Source: Ornithomonoglobus_A sp045612845
Lineage (GTDB): Bacteria > Bacillota > Clostridia > UBA1381
Assembly (NCBI GenBank): GCA_045612845.1
Contig: JAZKZV010000017.1
Coordinates: forward strand, 248,001-312,000
Length of the DNA stretch: 64,000 nt
Direction of reading: 5' to 3'
The position numbers and the translations under genes are program-made. The notes beneath the pieces are model-generated. The model worked only from the letters and a program-made list of their open reading frames with translations. It did not search any database and had not been told where the DNA came from. Of the stretch, positions 17,766 to 27,317 are shown piece by piece (position 1 is the first letter of the stretch; every line of letters begins with the position of its first letter).

Positions 17766-18248
17766 ATGTCTAATATAAATATCGAAATAGAAATGGAAAA
17801 TGGTTCACTAATAAAAGCCGAGCTTTATCCCGAAATTGCACCAATCACAGTAGAAAACTTTGTAAATCTTATAAAAGAAGACTTTTTTGCAGGACTTGTT
17901 TTCCACCGTGTAATCTACGGATTCATGATTCAAGGCGGTGGATTCACTGCAGACGGAGCACACAAAGAAGCACAGGCAATAAAGGGCGAGTTCGACGCAA
18001 ACGGAACTCCTAACCCATTAAAGCACACAAGAGGCGTTCTTTCAATGGCAAGAACAATGTTCCCAAACAGCGCATCAAGCCAATTCTTTATAATGCATAA
18101 AGACTCACCGCATCTTGACGGTCAATACGCTGCTTTTGGTAAGGTTACCGAGGGCTTGGAGGTTGTAGATGCTATAGCAGAGTGCGATACCGACTTTCAG
18201 GATCAACCCCTTGACCCACAGGTTATTAAAACAATCAGATTAGCATAA
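17766..18248 (+). CDS. Peptidyl-prolyl cis-trans isomerase, cyclophilin type, cytoplasmic
   Basis: A 160-residue single-domain cyclophilin without a signal peptide. It matches the preceding lipoprotein over its full domain: VENFVNLIKEDFFAGLVFHR, MIQGGGFTADG and SSQFFIMHKDSPHLDGQYAA are nearly shared. It catalyses proline isomerisation in the cytosol. An AAGGAGA site precedes the ATG, 14 bp after the previous stop. A strong terminator follows. Confidence 0.95.
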   Translation: MSNINIEIEMENGSLIKAELYPEIAPITVENFVNLIKEDFFAGLVFHRVIYGFMIQGGGFTADGAHKEAQAIKGEFDANGTPNPLKHTRGVLSMARTMFPNSASSQFFIMHKDSPHLDGQYAAFGKVTEGLEVVDAIAECDTDFQDQPLDPQVIKTIRLA

Positions 18249-18252
18249 ATAA

Positions 18253-18281
18253 AAAAAAGCCACTTCACAGTGGCTTTTTTT
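18253..18281. terminator. Bidirectional intrinsic terminator after the cyclophilin pair
   Basis: A 12-bp perfect stem AAAAAAGCCACT/AGTGGCTTTTTT with loop TCAC, flanked by A and T runs. It serves the rightward cyclophilin genes and the convergent SLH gene. Confidence 0.9.
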
Positions 18282-18290
18282 ATGCATATT

Positions 18291-19319
18291 TTAAATTGTG
18301 CCTAAATCTACAACTGATGTTTCGTCAGTTACTATTATAAATACTTCTTCTGCAGGATTTTCGTTTGTCCATGCAACTCCTGTTAATGAACATGGTGAAA
18401 CTATTCTTATATCATACAGATGACCCTGAATGTCAACAATCTTTTCATCGGCTCTTAGAACCATTTCTCCGTTTCTTTCAACCTCAACAGGTGTGCGGTC
18501 GCGTCCGCCATAAACTACAACTGATGCAGATGATTTTATGTTCTTTAGTGTAACCGCCTTTTCGGCACCATAGCCTACAACTATATTCTTTGCAGTTTCT
18601 ATACCGTCGATTATAACATCACCGCTACGAACAACAACTGCGCCATTACCAAAACCGTTTGTGTATGTGCCTGCTTCGTCTATGTAAAGGCTTACAAGCT
18701 CATCCATCATCATTGCAAATTCGCCTCTTGTGATATACTCTGTTGGCTTTAGCTTACCGTCAAAGCCTGTATATCCGCCTCTGTCTACTATTGCAAGTGT
18801 GTAGTCCTTTGCCCAGTCTGCAACTGATGCTGCATCAGCAAACTTGTTTAGTGCATCCTTATTAACCTGAGGAACAAATGCCTGTTCTCCTTTAACTACT
18901 ACCTCTCTTGGTTCATATTGGAACACTCTTGCAAGAACAGTATATGTTTCCTGGAATGTGATATTGTTTTCAGGATTAAAGTTACCCTTGTCATCACCCT
19001 TGAATGCACCCATATAAACTGACTTTTCTACCGCATCCTTGTACCATGCACCTTCAGCCACATCGCCAAACGCTGCCTTTGCATTATCAACAACACCAAA
19101 AGCTCTTGTAATAATTGTTGCCATTTGTGCTCTTGTAATGTTTTCCCCAGGTCTTACAGTGTTATCCTCAAAACCGTTTATAAGACCGTTACTTATAGCA
19201 TTTTCTATAGCAAGTCCCATCTTGCCATCAGGCATATCTGTAAAGTTTGCAGCCATCGCTGTAGTTGCAAGCATTGATACAATACCAACGCATACAGCAA
19301 GTTTTTTTACTAATTTCAT
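18291..19319 (-). CDS. S-layer homology (SLH) domain surface protein
   Basis: A 342-residue secreted protein. The signal peptide MKLVKKLAVCVGIVSMLATTA ends at AMA-ANF. Three SLH repeats follow: NFTDMPDGKMGLAIENAISN, then FGDVAEGAWYKDAVEKSVYM, then a weaker third with DWAKDYTLAIVDRGGYTGF and ITRGEF. SLH domains attach proteins to pyruvylated cell-wall polymers. The rest (about 225-342) is a beta-rich domain I do not recognise. The ATG at 19319 was chosen for the signal peptide and the AGAGG site upstream; a longer reading frame upstream overlaps mgsA and is rejected. Confidence 0.88.
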   Translation of the reverse strand: MKLVKKLAVCVGIVSMLATTAMAANFTDMPDGKMGLAIENAISNGLINGFEDNTVRPGENITRAQMATIITRAFGVVDNAKAAFGDVAEGAWYKDAVEKSVYMGAFKGDDKGNFNPENNITFQETYTVLARVFQYEPREVVVKGEQAFVPQVNKDALNKFADAASVADWAKDYTLAIVDRGGYTGFDGKLKPTEYITRGEFAMMMDELVSLYIDEAGTYTNGFGNGAVVVRSGDVIIDGIETAKNIVVGYGAEKAVTLKNIKSSASVVVYGGRDRTPVEVERNGEMVLRADEKIVDIQGHLYDIRIVSPCSLTGVAWTNENPAEEVFIIVTDETSVVDLGTI

Positions 19320-19347
19320 GTTATGTACCTCTTTTCTTTTATTTATG

Positions 19348-19752
19348 TTAATTTTTAGGATTAACAATATCTCGCCAATCCAAATCACCGCGCTCTAAAC
19401 CGTGTATAAGTACCTCTGCGGTTGCAGAGTTTGTAGCTATAGGAATATTGTGCATATCACATAATCTTAACAAAGAAAATACATCAGGCTCATAGCTCTC
19501 GGCATTAAGCGGGTCTCTGAAAAACAGCACCAAATCAATTTCGTTGTACGCAATACGTGCACCAATCTGCTGGTCGCCGCCTTGCGGTCCCGAAAGAAAT
19601 CTGTATACGTTAAGTCCCGTATTCTCCTGTATTTGTTTTCCTGTTGTTCCTGTCGCATATAGTGTATGAGCTCCCAATATACCCTTGTAGGCAATGCAAA
19701 ACTGTACCATAAGCTCTTTCTTTTTGTCGTGTGCAATCAATGCGATATTCAC
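19348..19752 (-). CDS. mgsA: Methylglyoxal synthase
   Basis: Converts dihydroxyacetone phosphate to methylglyoxal and phosphate, a bypass that frees phosphate when sugar phosphates build up. The 134-residue length is typical. It has IALIAHDKKK, the phosphate loop ATGTTGKQIQ, LSGPQGGDQQIGA with the catalytic Asp, and the FFRDPL and TNSATAE motifs. It lies 24 bp downstream of minD and is probably co-transcribed. A minD-mgsA neighbourhood is common in Clostridia, usually with minC, minE and rodA, which are absent here. Confidence 0.96.
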   Translation of the reverse strand: MNIALIAHDKKKELMVQFCIAYKGILGAHTLYATGTTGKQIQENTGLNVYRFLSGPQGGDQQIGARIAYNEIDLVLFFRDPLNAESYEPDVFSLLRLCDMHNIPIATNSATAEVLIHGLERGDLDWRDIVNPKN

Positions 19753-19776
19753 AAAATTTCCTCCTCTCTTCTGACG

Positions 19777-20568
19777 CTATTTACGTCTTGTAAACAACCT
19801 TTTGTATATTGATGGTCGCTTTTCCATATCAAGTATGGGTATACTCTCACCGCAAATGCGATTTGCAATGTTTAAGTATGCTTTTCCTGCCATAGAATTT
19901 TCATTCTCTATAGCCAATGTGCTCTTGAGTGCTGAAGATACCAGTTCCTCGTCCTCAGGTACTATACCAAGCATTGGTATAGAAAGTATATCCATACACT
20001 CATCTACGTTCATCATTATTCCTTTATCTATCATCTCGGGACGTATTCGGTTAACAACAAGCTTAATTTCTTCTATACCCTTATCCTCTATGACAGATAT
20101 TGCTCTGTCGGCATCTCTTAGTGCAGTAAGCTCTGCAAGTGTTACAATAACAGCACTTTTTGCACCCGATAGCGCATAATCAAAACCGCCGCCGACAATT
20201 CCTGCAGGTGCATCTATAAGGCAATAGTCAAATCTGCTCTCTACTCTTTCCCAGAATGATCCAAGCTTGTCCTCATCAACTTCGCCTATATCACGCGTTT
20301 GAGGTGCTGCAATAAAATAAAGATTTTCGTATTGCGAATGCTTTATAAGAACATCCTCAAATGAGCATCTCCCATCAACTGCATCAAGCGCATCGTAAAC
20401 AATAGCGCTTTCCAATCCCAATGCAATATCAAGATTTCTTAATCCAATATCCATATCAACAAGCGCAACCATGTGCCCTCTTTTTGACAGTGCTGCTCCC
20501 AAATTGGCGGCAGTTGTGGTCTTGCCAGTACCGCCTTTACCTGAAGCAACTAAAATAATCTTACCCAT
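19777..20568 (-). CDS. minD: Septum site-determining ATPase MinD
   Basis: A membrane-cycling ParA/MinD-family ATPase that helps position the division septum. It has 263 residues. The deviant Walker A is KGGTGKTT (residues 11-18), followed by VDMDIGLRNLDIALGLE and the IDAPAGI switch region. The last residues (SIYKRLFTRRK) form the amphipathic membrane-targeting helix. The ATG at 20568 was chosen because GGGAG precedes it and the protein then opens MGKIILVASGKGG, as in the family. Neither minC nor minE is beside it. Confidence 0.93.
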   Translation of the reverse strand: MGKIILVASGKGGTGKTTTAANLGAALSKRGHMVALVDMDIGLRNLDIALGLESAIVYDALDAVDGRCSFEDVLIKHSQYENLYFIAAPQTRDIGEVDEDKLGSFWERVESRFDYCLIDAPAGIVGGGFDYALSGAKSAVIVTLAELTALRDADRAISVIEDKGIEEIKLVVNRIRPEMIDKGIMMNVDECMDILSIPMLGIVPEDEELVSSALKSTLAIENENSMAGKAYLNIANRICGESIPILDMEKRPSIYKRLFTRRK

Positions 20569-20623
20569 TCGGTCTGCTCCCTTTACAGCAGCAGATGTAA
20601 ATATAAAATTACACATCTACCAT

Positions 20624-20652
20624 ATTATAGCATATTTTTTTTATTTTGTCCA
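20624..20652 (-). promoter_or_regulatory. Sigma-A promoter of minD-mgsA
   Basis: Read leftward, TGGACA (20652-20647) and TATAAT (20629-20624) are 17 bp apart. The short leader that follows contains an imperfect inverted repeat AGATGT/ACATCT (20593-20618). Confidence 0.7.
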
Positions 20653-20732
20653 CAATTTTAACAAAAATTTTAGAATTTCATCTCGTTTTTTATGGAAATG
20701 TACATTAAAATGTTCTATTTTTGTATAATTTA

Positions 20733-21524
20733 TCAGTCTTTAAACGGGAAAATATTATTGATTATTCCCTTAGCTTTATTCTTTATTATATCAACCTTAG
20801 ACTCTTCCTTACTGAATACCAGACCCTCTCTTGTGGGACTATACTTTCTCTTTGATACTTGAGAATCTTCTTCCTCCTCAATAACTTCAGGCTCCTCCTG
20901 CACTGTTTCTCTTGAAGTTCTTCTCGCCATTTTACTTTCCCATTGTCTGAAAACCTCGTCATTTTCGTTTGATGGTGTTTCGTTCTGCGGTTGCTCCAAC
21001 TCTATTGCGCCATCCACATCAAAGTTCTCATTTGTATTTGTAATATCTGTTTCCATCTCCGTAAAGCCACCGACACTGCTTGCAAACTTTTCCTCTAAAT
21101 CACGTCTTAGTGCTCTTATCTCTGAGTGGATATGGTTCTCTCTTTTTGACATCTTATAAAAACGGTTTGCAATCATAAAGCTCAACACAAGGTTTATTAA
21201 AACTGCAAGGAAGAACCATAGTACAACAAATCCCTTGGATGAATATTTTCTGTCCGACTCTCTCTGAGCCTGTACAACCTCTACAACACCTGTTTCCTGT
21301 TGTGTTGCAACTGCAGTAGGTACGGGAACCTGTTGCACTGCACTTGTTTGTGTGTTTTCTGTCTGCTCGCTCTGTGTCTGTTCAGGTTGTTGAATAGTTA
21401 CTGTGCCATTTCCCGTTACGGGAGTAGTTGAACGTGCACTCACACATACTGTGCCTGATATTGATACTGCACCAACAAACAGAGCAGTTATAAATGTTAT
21501 TGTTCTTTTCTTTAAGGTATTCAT
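20733..21524 (-). CDS. Single-pass membrane protein of unknown function
   Basis: A 263-residue protein with four visible parts: an N-terminal signal-like segment (KKRTITFITALFVGAVSISG, cleavage near SARS), a Thr/Gln-rich extracellular stretch to about residue 90, one membrane helix at about 98-121 (GFVVLWFFLAVLINLVLSF), and a charged cytoplasmic tail that begins with a short coiled coil (HSEIRALRRDLEEKF) and is rich in Glu. I do not recognise the family. It lies 38 bp downstream of the 716-residue GAP1-like gene on the same strand, so the two are likely to work together. An AAGGAAA site precedes the ATG. Confidence 0.8.
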   Translation of the reverse strand: MNTLKKRTITFITALFVGAVSISGTVCVSARSTTPVTGNGTVTIQQPEQTQSEQTENTQTSAVQQVPVPTAVATQQETGVVEVVQAQRESDRKYSSKGFVVLWFFLAVLINLVLSFMIANRFYKMSKRENHIHSEIRALRRDLEEKFASSVGGFTEMETDITNTNENFDVDGAIELEQPQNETPSNENDEVFRQWESKMARRTSRETVQEEPEVIEEEEDSQVSKRKYSPTREGLVFSKEESKVDIIKNKAKGIINNIFPFKD

Positions 21525-21562
21525 TTTATTTTTTTCCTTTCTATGTTTACTAATATTAAAAG

Positions 21563-23713
21563 TTAATCATCTATGTTACCAAATACTGCCCTTAGTTTTT
21601 TTCTTACGGGAAGTCTGGACATTTTTGCTTTGTTTGCCTTATATATTCTTGTGTATGTAAGTGCTTTATCATCATCTTTTTTGCACTTGTTATATCCTAT
21701 TAAGAACCAGTTCCAAAAACCATTGTACATAGTCTCTATATTTATAATTATCTCGTGATAATGTCCTCTGGATTCTATTATTTCGAGTGCAAGCTTTGGC
21801 ATCATGTAGTTATAGAGCGACTTTTGTGTTTTCTTCATTTCGAGTATAAGCTCTCTTAGCTCAATCGCCTTGGCTTTTGCTCTTGCCTGGTCTCCGTAGG
21901 TCTTTAACCACTGATGATATGTATATAATGTTCTGGTCATAAGCACAGGTGATACGCTTTGCTCCATATCGTTATGAACAAATGTAACCAAATCGGTATA
22001 CTTACCGTTGTTATATGGTTCGTATCCCACACGCTTAATCATAGTGTGGATTTTTTCCATATCTGCCTGTTGCGCCTTTGCTGTCTTTTTGTGCTTTGTC
22101 TTGGTTATACCATAGTATGCCCAATCAACATCATTAGTTGAATATATATATTTTAAGCACATATTCTTAAGCTTTTCATTCTCTGTTGATGCTTCTAAAA
22201 ATGCCACAAACTCGCACATATCCTCAAGTGTCCAGTTAGATGGTGTTTCGAAAGGATTTATACCGCTCCCTGTTACCAGCGTCTGCGCACCTATCCTGAC
22301 AAAGATTGTCAGGTGTTGTTTGTTACCGCCAAAGAAATCTCTCCAGCTTTCATCACCGAATTTATGCTTGATGTGAGCAAAAAATCCAAGCAATACAATC
22401 TTGTTTTTGGCACTCATTTTCGATTCTGTTTTGCCAACATGCTCCATTATTTCGGTAATTTGTTTTTTAAGCTCAACAATTTGACTTCTTTCGTTAAGCT
22501 TTGATGAGAACACTCCGCTAAAGTCATAGTTCTCACCCTCGCATAGCTTTGTTATAGTTATTTTTATGTAGTTTTGTATAAGCTCGGCAAAATGCTTCTG
22601 GAAGTAGTCAATGTTGTCATACATTACCTTTGTTATTTCAAAACGAACATTGTCATACTCCTCATTTGCAAGATTGGGATATATCTGGTTTGCTCTCTTA
22701 ACAAACGCAGTTTCGCCCGCAGTAGCTCTCAGCTTAAGAAGTTTTGAACCCATACCCGCTTTTGTAGTATCGGTATATGTTGCTATCCAGTTTATAAAGC
22801 CTTCTACTGTTCGTATTCTTAGCTCGCTGTATTCGTTTACAAGCTCCTGAGGTGTCCATTTTTCAAGCAAAAACGAACCGTTTATTTCGTCGTCATTAAG
22901 CTTGTCCATTTCGATATACAGACAATTCTTTCTGTATTCAATAGCTTCGTCTGTTATATTGTTTTCGCCTCTTATTGTACCATGGAATATAACCTTTTCC
23001 TGACGGTCTGACGGAAGATATACATTGTATGTGGAAATGCCCATATTTTCGGATATATTCTTAGGAATAAGATATTTAAGAGCAATAAGATACTTTGCAG
23101 TTTCCTCCTCGCTCTTTGTAACAATACAAAGATTGTTATAATCATCACCCGATAACACCTTTATTGCACTGTCTAAGAGATATGACATTTTCTTTTTATT
23201 CTCATTTATAAAGGTGTATATATTTTCATCAAAGAATCCGCTTATATGCGGTATTTCGGGCTGAGGCAAGAAATTTACGATTTCACACTCTGCTTCCTCG
23301 GCAGTCAGATACTTTCTGAAGTCTTTACTTCCGTAAAATCTTTCGGGAAGAAAATCGTTATCGAAATTCTCGAAAATAAAAGCATGTGCAAAAAAGTTTC
23401 CCTCATAACCCTGGTAGTCAACCCCCGCAAATACAGATTGAATTACCGCCATCTTTCCATCACTGAGATTTATTGTTCTGAAAACCTTTGGAAATCCGTC
23501 CGAAACATTGGGGTCCCCAACAACCTCAGAATACTCTTTTGTGTTGTTTTTTGGCAGTCTGTACGAAGAAAATCTTATTATTTCATCAAGATTTTCACGG
23601 GTTAATCCCTCCGAGCACGAATAAATCTTATATCCCGGCTTGCTTGTAAGTCCAAGTGCGGAATCAATAAGTCCATTCTGACACGAAGTATAAATTACCT
23701 GATACACTTCCAT
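21563..23713 (-). CDS. GAP1-like (GTPase-associated protein 1) large protein
   Basis: A 716-residue cytoplasmic protein. The N-terminus (VIYTSCQNGL...SKPGYKIYSCSEGLTRENL) matches my memory of the N-terminal domain of GTPase-associated protein 1, a component of predicted NTP-dependent conflict and signalling systems. The rest is alpha-helical and carries a TPQELVNEYSELR segment and many charged helices. No catalytic motif was seen. No GTPase gene lies beside it; the downstream partner is a single-pass membrane protein, and the upstream genes encode an ABC exporter. The family assignment needs a profile search. A GGAGGAT-like site precedes the ATG. Confidence 0.55.
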   Translation of the reverse strand: MEVYQVIYTSCQNGLIDSALGLTSKPGYKIYSCSEGLTRENLDEIIRFSSYRLPKNNTKEYSEVVGDPNVSDGFPKVFRTINLSDGKMAVIQSVFAGVDYQGYEGNFFAHAFIFENFDNDFLPERFYGSKDFRKYLTAEEAECEIVNFLPQPEIPHISGFFDENIYTFINENKKKMSYLLDSAIKVLSGDDYNNLCIVTKSEEETAKYLIALKYLIPKNISENMGISTYNVYLPSDRQEKVIFHGTIRGENNITDEAIEYRKNCLYIEMDKLNDDEINGSFLLEKWTPQELVNEYSELRIRTVEGFINWIATYTDTTKAGMGSKLLKLRATAGETAFVKRANQIYPNLANEEYDNVRFEITKVMYDNIDYFQKHFAELIQNYIKITITKLCEGENYDFSGVFSSKLNERSQIVELKKQITEIMEHVGKTESKMSAKNKIVLLGFFAHIKHKFGDESWRDFFGGNKQHLTIFVRIGAQTLVTGSGINPFETPSNWTLEDMCEFVAFLEASTENEKLKNMCLKYIYSTNDVDWAYYGITKTKHKKTAKAQQADMEKIHTMIKRVGYEPYNNGKYTDLVTFVHNDMEQSVSPVLMTRTLYTYHQWLKTYGDQARAKAKAIELRELILEMKKTQKSLYNYMMPKLALEIIESRGHYHEIIINIETMYNGFWNWFLIGYNKCKKDDDKALTYTRIYKANKAKMSRLPVRKKLRAVFGNIDD

Positions 23714-23757
23714 CTTTATCCTCCATATATTACACCGCCTGCGCGGATTATTTTTAT

Positions 23758-25563
23758 TTAGTCAAGTTCCTTTATGCCTGTATATAACTCATAATACCTG
23801 CCCTTTTTATCTATAAGCTCATCATGAGTTCCTCTCTCTATTATTTCGCCCTGCTCTATAACCATAATTGCATTGGCATTACGTACTGTAGAGAGTCGGT
23901 GTGCTATAACAAATGTGGTACGGTCTTTCATAAGAGCATCCATACCCTCATTTATTTTCTTTTCTGTTTTTGTATCGACTGAGCTTGTTGCCTCATCGAG
24001 TACAAGTATCGGTGCTTTTGAGAGTGCCGCACGCGCAATATTTAAAAGCTGGCGCTGACCCTGAGACAGATTTGACCCGTCCCCCTCAAGCACTGTCTGA
24101 TATCCTTTAGGCAAATTCATAATAAAGCTGTGCGCTGATGATGTTTTTGCAGCCTCTATAACTTCGTCATCTGTTGCATCGAGTCTTCCGTAACGGATAT
24201 TCTCCATCACAGTACCTGTAAATAAATGTGTATCCTGTAATACAACAGCTATATTTTCTCTAAGGCATTTTTTTGACAGCTTTTCGATATTTACACCGTC
24301 TATTGTTATTTCGCCCTCATTTATATCATAAAATCTTGTTATAAGATTTGTTATCGTAGTTTTTCCCGCACCGGTTGAGCCGACAAGTGCAATTTTTTGT
24401 CCCGGATGCGCAAATATGTTGATATTTTTAAGTATTGTTTTTTCGCTTGTATAACCAAAGGTTACATTGTCTATTAAAACATCACCCTTGACATTCTCAA
24501 GATATATTGCATCATCGCTTTCCTTTTCGCTCTCCTGGTCCATAACATTAAATACACGCTCAGCACCTGCAAGAGCAGACATTATTACTGTAAGTTGCTG
24601 TGAAAGCTCGTTTATAGGACGAGAAAACTGTCTTGAGAAGTTTACAAACACCGCAACACCACCGACATCAAAGCCTCTGAACACACACAACAGTGTACCA
24701 ACTGTTGCAGTAAGGGTGTAGTTCACCTGACCCAATGCATTCATGCACGGACCCATCATTCCGCCTGCAAACTGCGCCTTTATCTGCTGACTTTTTAGTT
24801 TGTCGTTAAGAGCACTGAACTCATCTGTTGCTTTTTCCTCGTGGCAGAACACCTTTACAACCTTCTGACCTGTGATTGTTTCTTCGATGTATCCGTTAAC
24901 TTCCCCGAGTGCTCTCTGTTGCTCCCTGAAATGCTTTCTTGAGCGTGAGGCAATAGTTGTACCTGTCTTTGCCATAACGGGCACCATAACTATTGTAACA
25001 AGAGTAAGCCATATGTTTGTATATAACATCAGTGAAAGTGTACCCACAAGGTTTATTACTCCCGAAAAAATCTGTACAAGTGTTGTGGATAGCATATTTC
25101 CTATTGTGTCAACGTCATTTGTGTATCTGCTCATTATCTCGCCCGTATTATTGGAGTCAAAATACCTTACGGGAAGTTTTTGCATTTTTTGGAACAAATC
25201 TGCTCTTATCTGTTTTATAGAAGATTGTGAAACCTCGAGCATAATTCTTGCCTGCAGGTAGTTTGCAACCAGTCCGACAGAATATATAAAACCCATAAGA
25301 ATAAGTCCCTGTAGAAGAGATGCTATTCTCTCTGATGCCGAAACATCCTCTATAAGCCCGTTTATTATAGGTCTTAGAATATATGAGCCTGCAAGATTTG
25401 TTATTGCAGATACTATAACGCAAATGAATGCCGATACAATTTTAAATTTATCTTTACTTAAATAGCTAAGAAGTCTTTTTATCGACTCTTTTGTATGCTT
25501 TGGCTTTGACGTATCCATATTCATACGTCGTCCGGGTCCGCCATGCCCCATTGGTCCTGCCAT
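23758..25563 (-). CDS. ABC exporter subunit, ATP-binding and permease, catalytically complete site
   Basis: A 601-residue half-transporter with an N-terminal six-helix membrane domain (about 35-330) and a C-terminal ATPase. The ATPase has Walker A GSTGAGKTT, signature LSQGQ, Walker B with the catalytic Glu (ILVLDEATSSVD) and the switch His (IAHRLSTVR). The Gly/Met-rich start MAGPMGHGGPGRRM is typical of the second subunit of heterodimeric multidrug-type exporters. It begins 14 bp after the stop of the other half, so they are co-transcribed. The substrate cannot be told. Confidence 0.93.
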   Translation of the reverse strand: MAGPMGHGGPGRRMNMDTSKPKHTKESIKRLLSYLSKDKFKIVSAFICVIVSAITNLAGSYILRPIINGLIEDVSASERIASLLQGLILMGFIYSVGLVANYLQARIMLEVSQSSIKQIRADLFQKMQKLPVRYFDSNNTGEIMSRYTNDVDTIGNMLSTTLVQIFSGVINLVGTLSLMLYTNIWLTLVTIVMVPVMAKTGTTIASRSRKHFREQQRALGEVNGYIEETITGQKVVKVFCHEEKATDEFSALNDKLKSQQIKAQFAGGMMGPCMNALGQVNYTLTATVGTLLCVFRGFDVGGVAVFVNFSRQFSRPINELSQQLTVIMSALAGAERVFNVMDQESEKESDDAIYLENVKGDVLIDNVTFGYTSEKTILKNINIFAHPGQKIALVGSTGAGKTTITNLITRFYDINEGEITIDGVNIEKLSKKCLRENIAVVLQDTHLFTGTVMENIRYGRLDATDDEVIEAAKTSSAHSFIMNLPKGYQTVLEGDGSNLSQGQRQLLNIARAALSKAPILVLDEATSSVDTKTEKKINEGMDALMKDRTTFVIAHRLSTVRNANAIMVIEQGEIIERGTHDELIDKKGRYYELYTGIKELD

Positions 25564-25577
25564 TTTGCTCCCCCCTT

Positions 25578-27296
25578 TTAACTGTCTTGCGAATAATAAA
25601 TTTCCTGATACACCTTGCAGGTCTCTAAAAGCTCATTATGAGTACCTTCACCTGCGATTTCACCGTTTTCAAGAACAATAATTTTATCCGCTCCCATAAC
25701 GGAGGATATTCTCTGTGCAATTATTATTTTTGTTGTTTCTTTTAATGTTGTATTAAATGCCTCTTGTATTTTTGCCTCTGTTGCTGTGTCGACAGCACTT
25801 GTGCTATCATCTAAAATAAGAATTTTAGGTCGTTTTAAGAGTGCTCTTGCAATACACAGTCTTTGCTTTTGACCGCCGGATACATTTACACCGCCCTGGT
25901 CAAGCTCCATATCATAACCGTCGGCAAACTCCCTAATGAATTTATCCGCCTGAGCAAACTGTGCAAATTCTTCAATTTCTTCGTCTGTAGCATTTTCGTC
26001 GCCCCATTTAAGATTTTCACGAATTGTGCCCGAAAACAGTACATTCTTCTGTAAGACCATTCCAACACCATTACGCAGATTTTTTATTGAATAGTCCTTT
26101 ACATTTATTCCGTCGACAAGCACTTCTCCCCCGCAGACATCATAAAGACGTGGTATAAGCTGAACAAGTGTGCTTTTTCCGCTACCCGTAGCGCCTATTA
26201 TACCAACCGTTGAGGATGGGTTTATTTTAAAACTTATGTTATTTAAAATATTACTCTCTCTGTCGGAATAATACTTAAAGCTTACATTTTTAAACTCTAT
26301 TTCGCCATTTTCGACTGTCTTTTGTGTGAATTTTGCACCATCATCAGTCAGATCGGACTTTGTATTTAATACCTCGCGAATTCTCGCAGATGACGCCGCT
26401 GCACGCGAACCCTGAATAATTATCATAGAAAGCATCATCAAGGACATAAGAATCTGTACAATATATGTGGTAAAGGCACTTAAATCTCCTACACCCATTG
26501 TACCTGCCACAACAAAATTTCCGCCTCGCCATACTATTGCAATGGTTGTTATGTTCATTGCAAGCGTCATTACAGGCATATTGCAGATAATAATACGCAT
26601 TGCCCTTAGTGTTGCCTCAGTAAGTGAGTCGTTTGAACGATTGAACTTTTCTGTTTCGAAAGGCTCGCGCACAAAGGATTTTACAACCCTTACATTTGTT
26701 ATGTTTTCCTGAGTTGTTGAATTTAGGTTATCTATCTTTTTTTGCACAATATTAAATCGCGGAAAAGCAATTCTCATAAGCGAGAATATTGCCAGTGCCA
26801 AAAACGGAATTATTATCAAAAGTATTTTTGCAAGACCTTTGTTTATGGAAAGTGCCATTAAAATTCCGCCTATAAGGAGTCCGGGAGAACGCATAAGCAT
26901 TATAAGTCCCATTCTTATTGTCTGCTCTATTTGTGTTACGTCGTTTGTAAGTCTTGTAACAAGTGAGCCTGTGGAAAAATTGTCGATATTCTTAAATGAG
27001 AACTTCTGCACTGCCGAGAACATATCCTTCCTTAGTGCCGAACTGAAATATATTGCCGCTCTTATAGAAAGGAAGTGTCCACCCACTCCGCCTATAATCA
27101 TAACACATATTGAGCCTATCATCATCAGTGCTCTTGATATTATGTATGCACCATCACTGTTTGCAACACCAATATTTATCATAGTTGACATAATTTTAGG
27201 CAATACTATTTCACCTGCGACCTCTGTAAGCATTAACAGAGGTCCGAATATAAAATATGGAAGATACGGCTTTATATATTTCCAATACTGCTTCAA
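25578..27296 (-). CDS. ABC exporter subunit, ATP-binding and permease, degenerate site
   Basis: A 572-residue half-transporter with six membrane helices and an ATPase domain: Walker A GATGSGKST, signature VSGGQ, Walker B ILILDDSTSAVD. The residue after the Walker B Asp is Asp, not Glu, and the switch position is IAQR rather than IAHR, so one ATP site is degenerate. This is the known pattern of heterodimeric exporters of the BmrCD and TM287/288 type, with the downstream gene as the partner. It lies 21 bp after the secreted protease gene on the same strand, so it may share a transcript with it. Confidence 0.93.
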   Translation of the reverse strand: MKQYWKYIKPYLPYFIFGPLLMLTEVAGEIVLPKIMSTMINIGVANSDGAYIISRALMMIGSICVMIIGGVGGHFLSIRAAIYFSSALRKDMFSAVQKFSFKNIDNFSTGSLVTRLTNDVTQIEQTIRMGLIMLMRSPGLLIGGILMALSINKGLAKILLIIIPFLALAIFSLMRIAFPRFNIVQKKIDNLNSTTQENITNVRVVKSFVREPFETEKFNRSNDSLTEATLRAMRIIICNMPVMTLAMNITTIAIVWRGGNFVVAGTMGVGDLSAFTTYIVQILMSLMMLSMIIIQGSRAAASSARIREVLNTKSDLTDDGAKFTQKTVENGEIEFKNVSFKYYSDRESNILNNISFKINPSSTVGIIGATGSGKSTLVQLIPRLYDVCGGEVLVDGINVKDYSIKNLRNGVGMVLQKNVLFSGTIRENLKWGDENATDEEIEEFAQFAQADKFIREFADGYDMELDQGGVNVSGGQKQRLCIARALLKRPKILILDDSTSAVDTATEAKIQEAFNTTLKETTKIIIAQRISSVMGADKIIVLENGEIAGEGTHNELLETCKVYQEIYYSQDS

Positions 27297-27317
27297 CTTG
27301 ATTTCACCCTTTAATAA

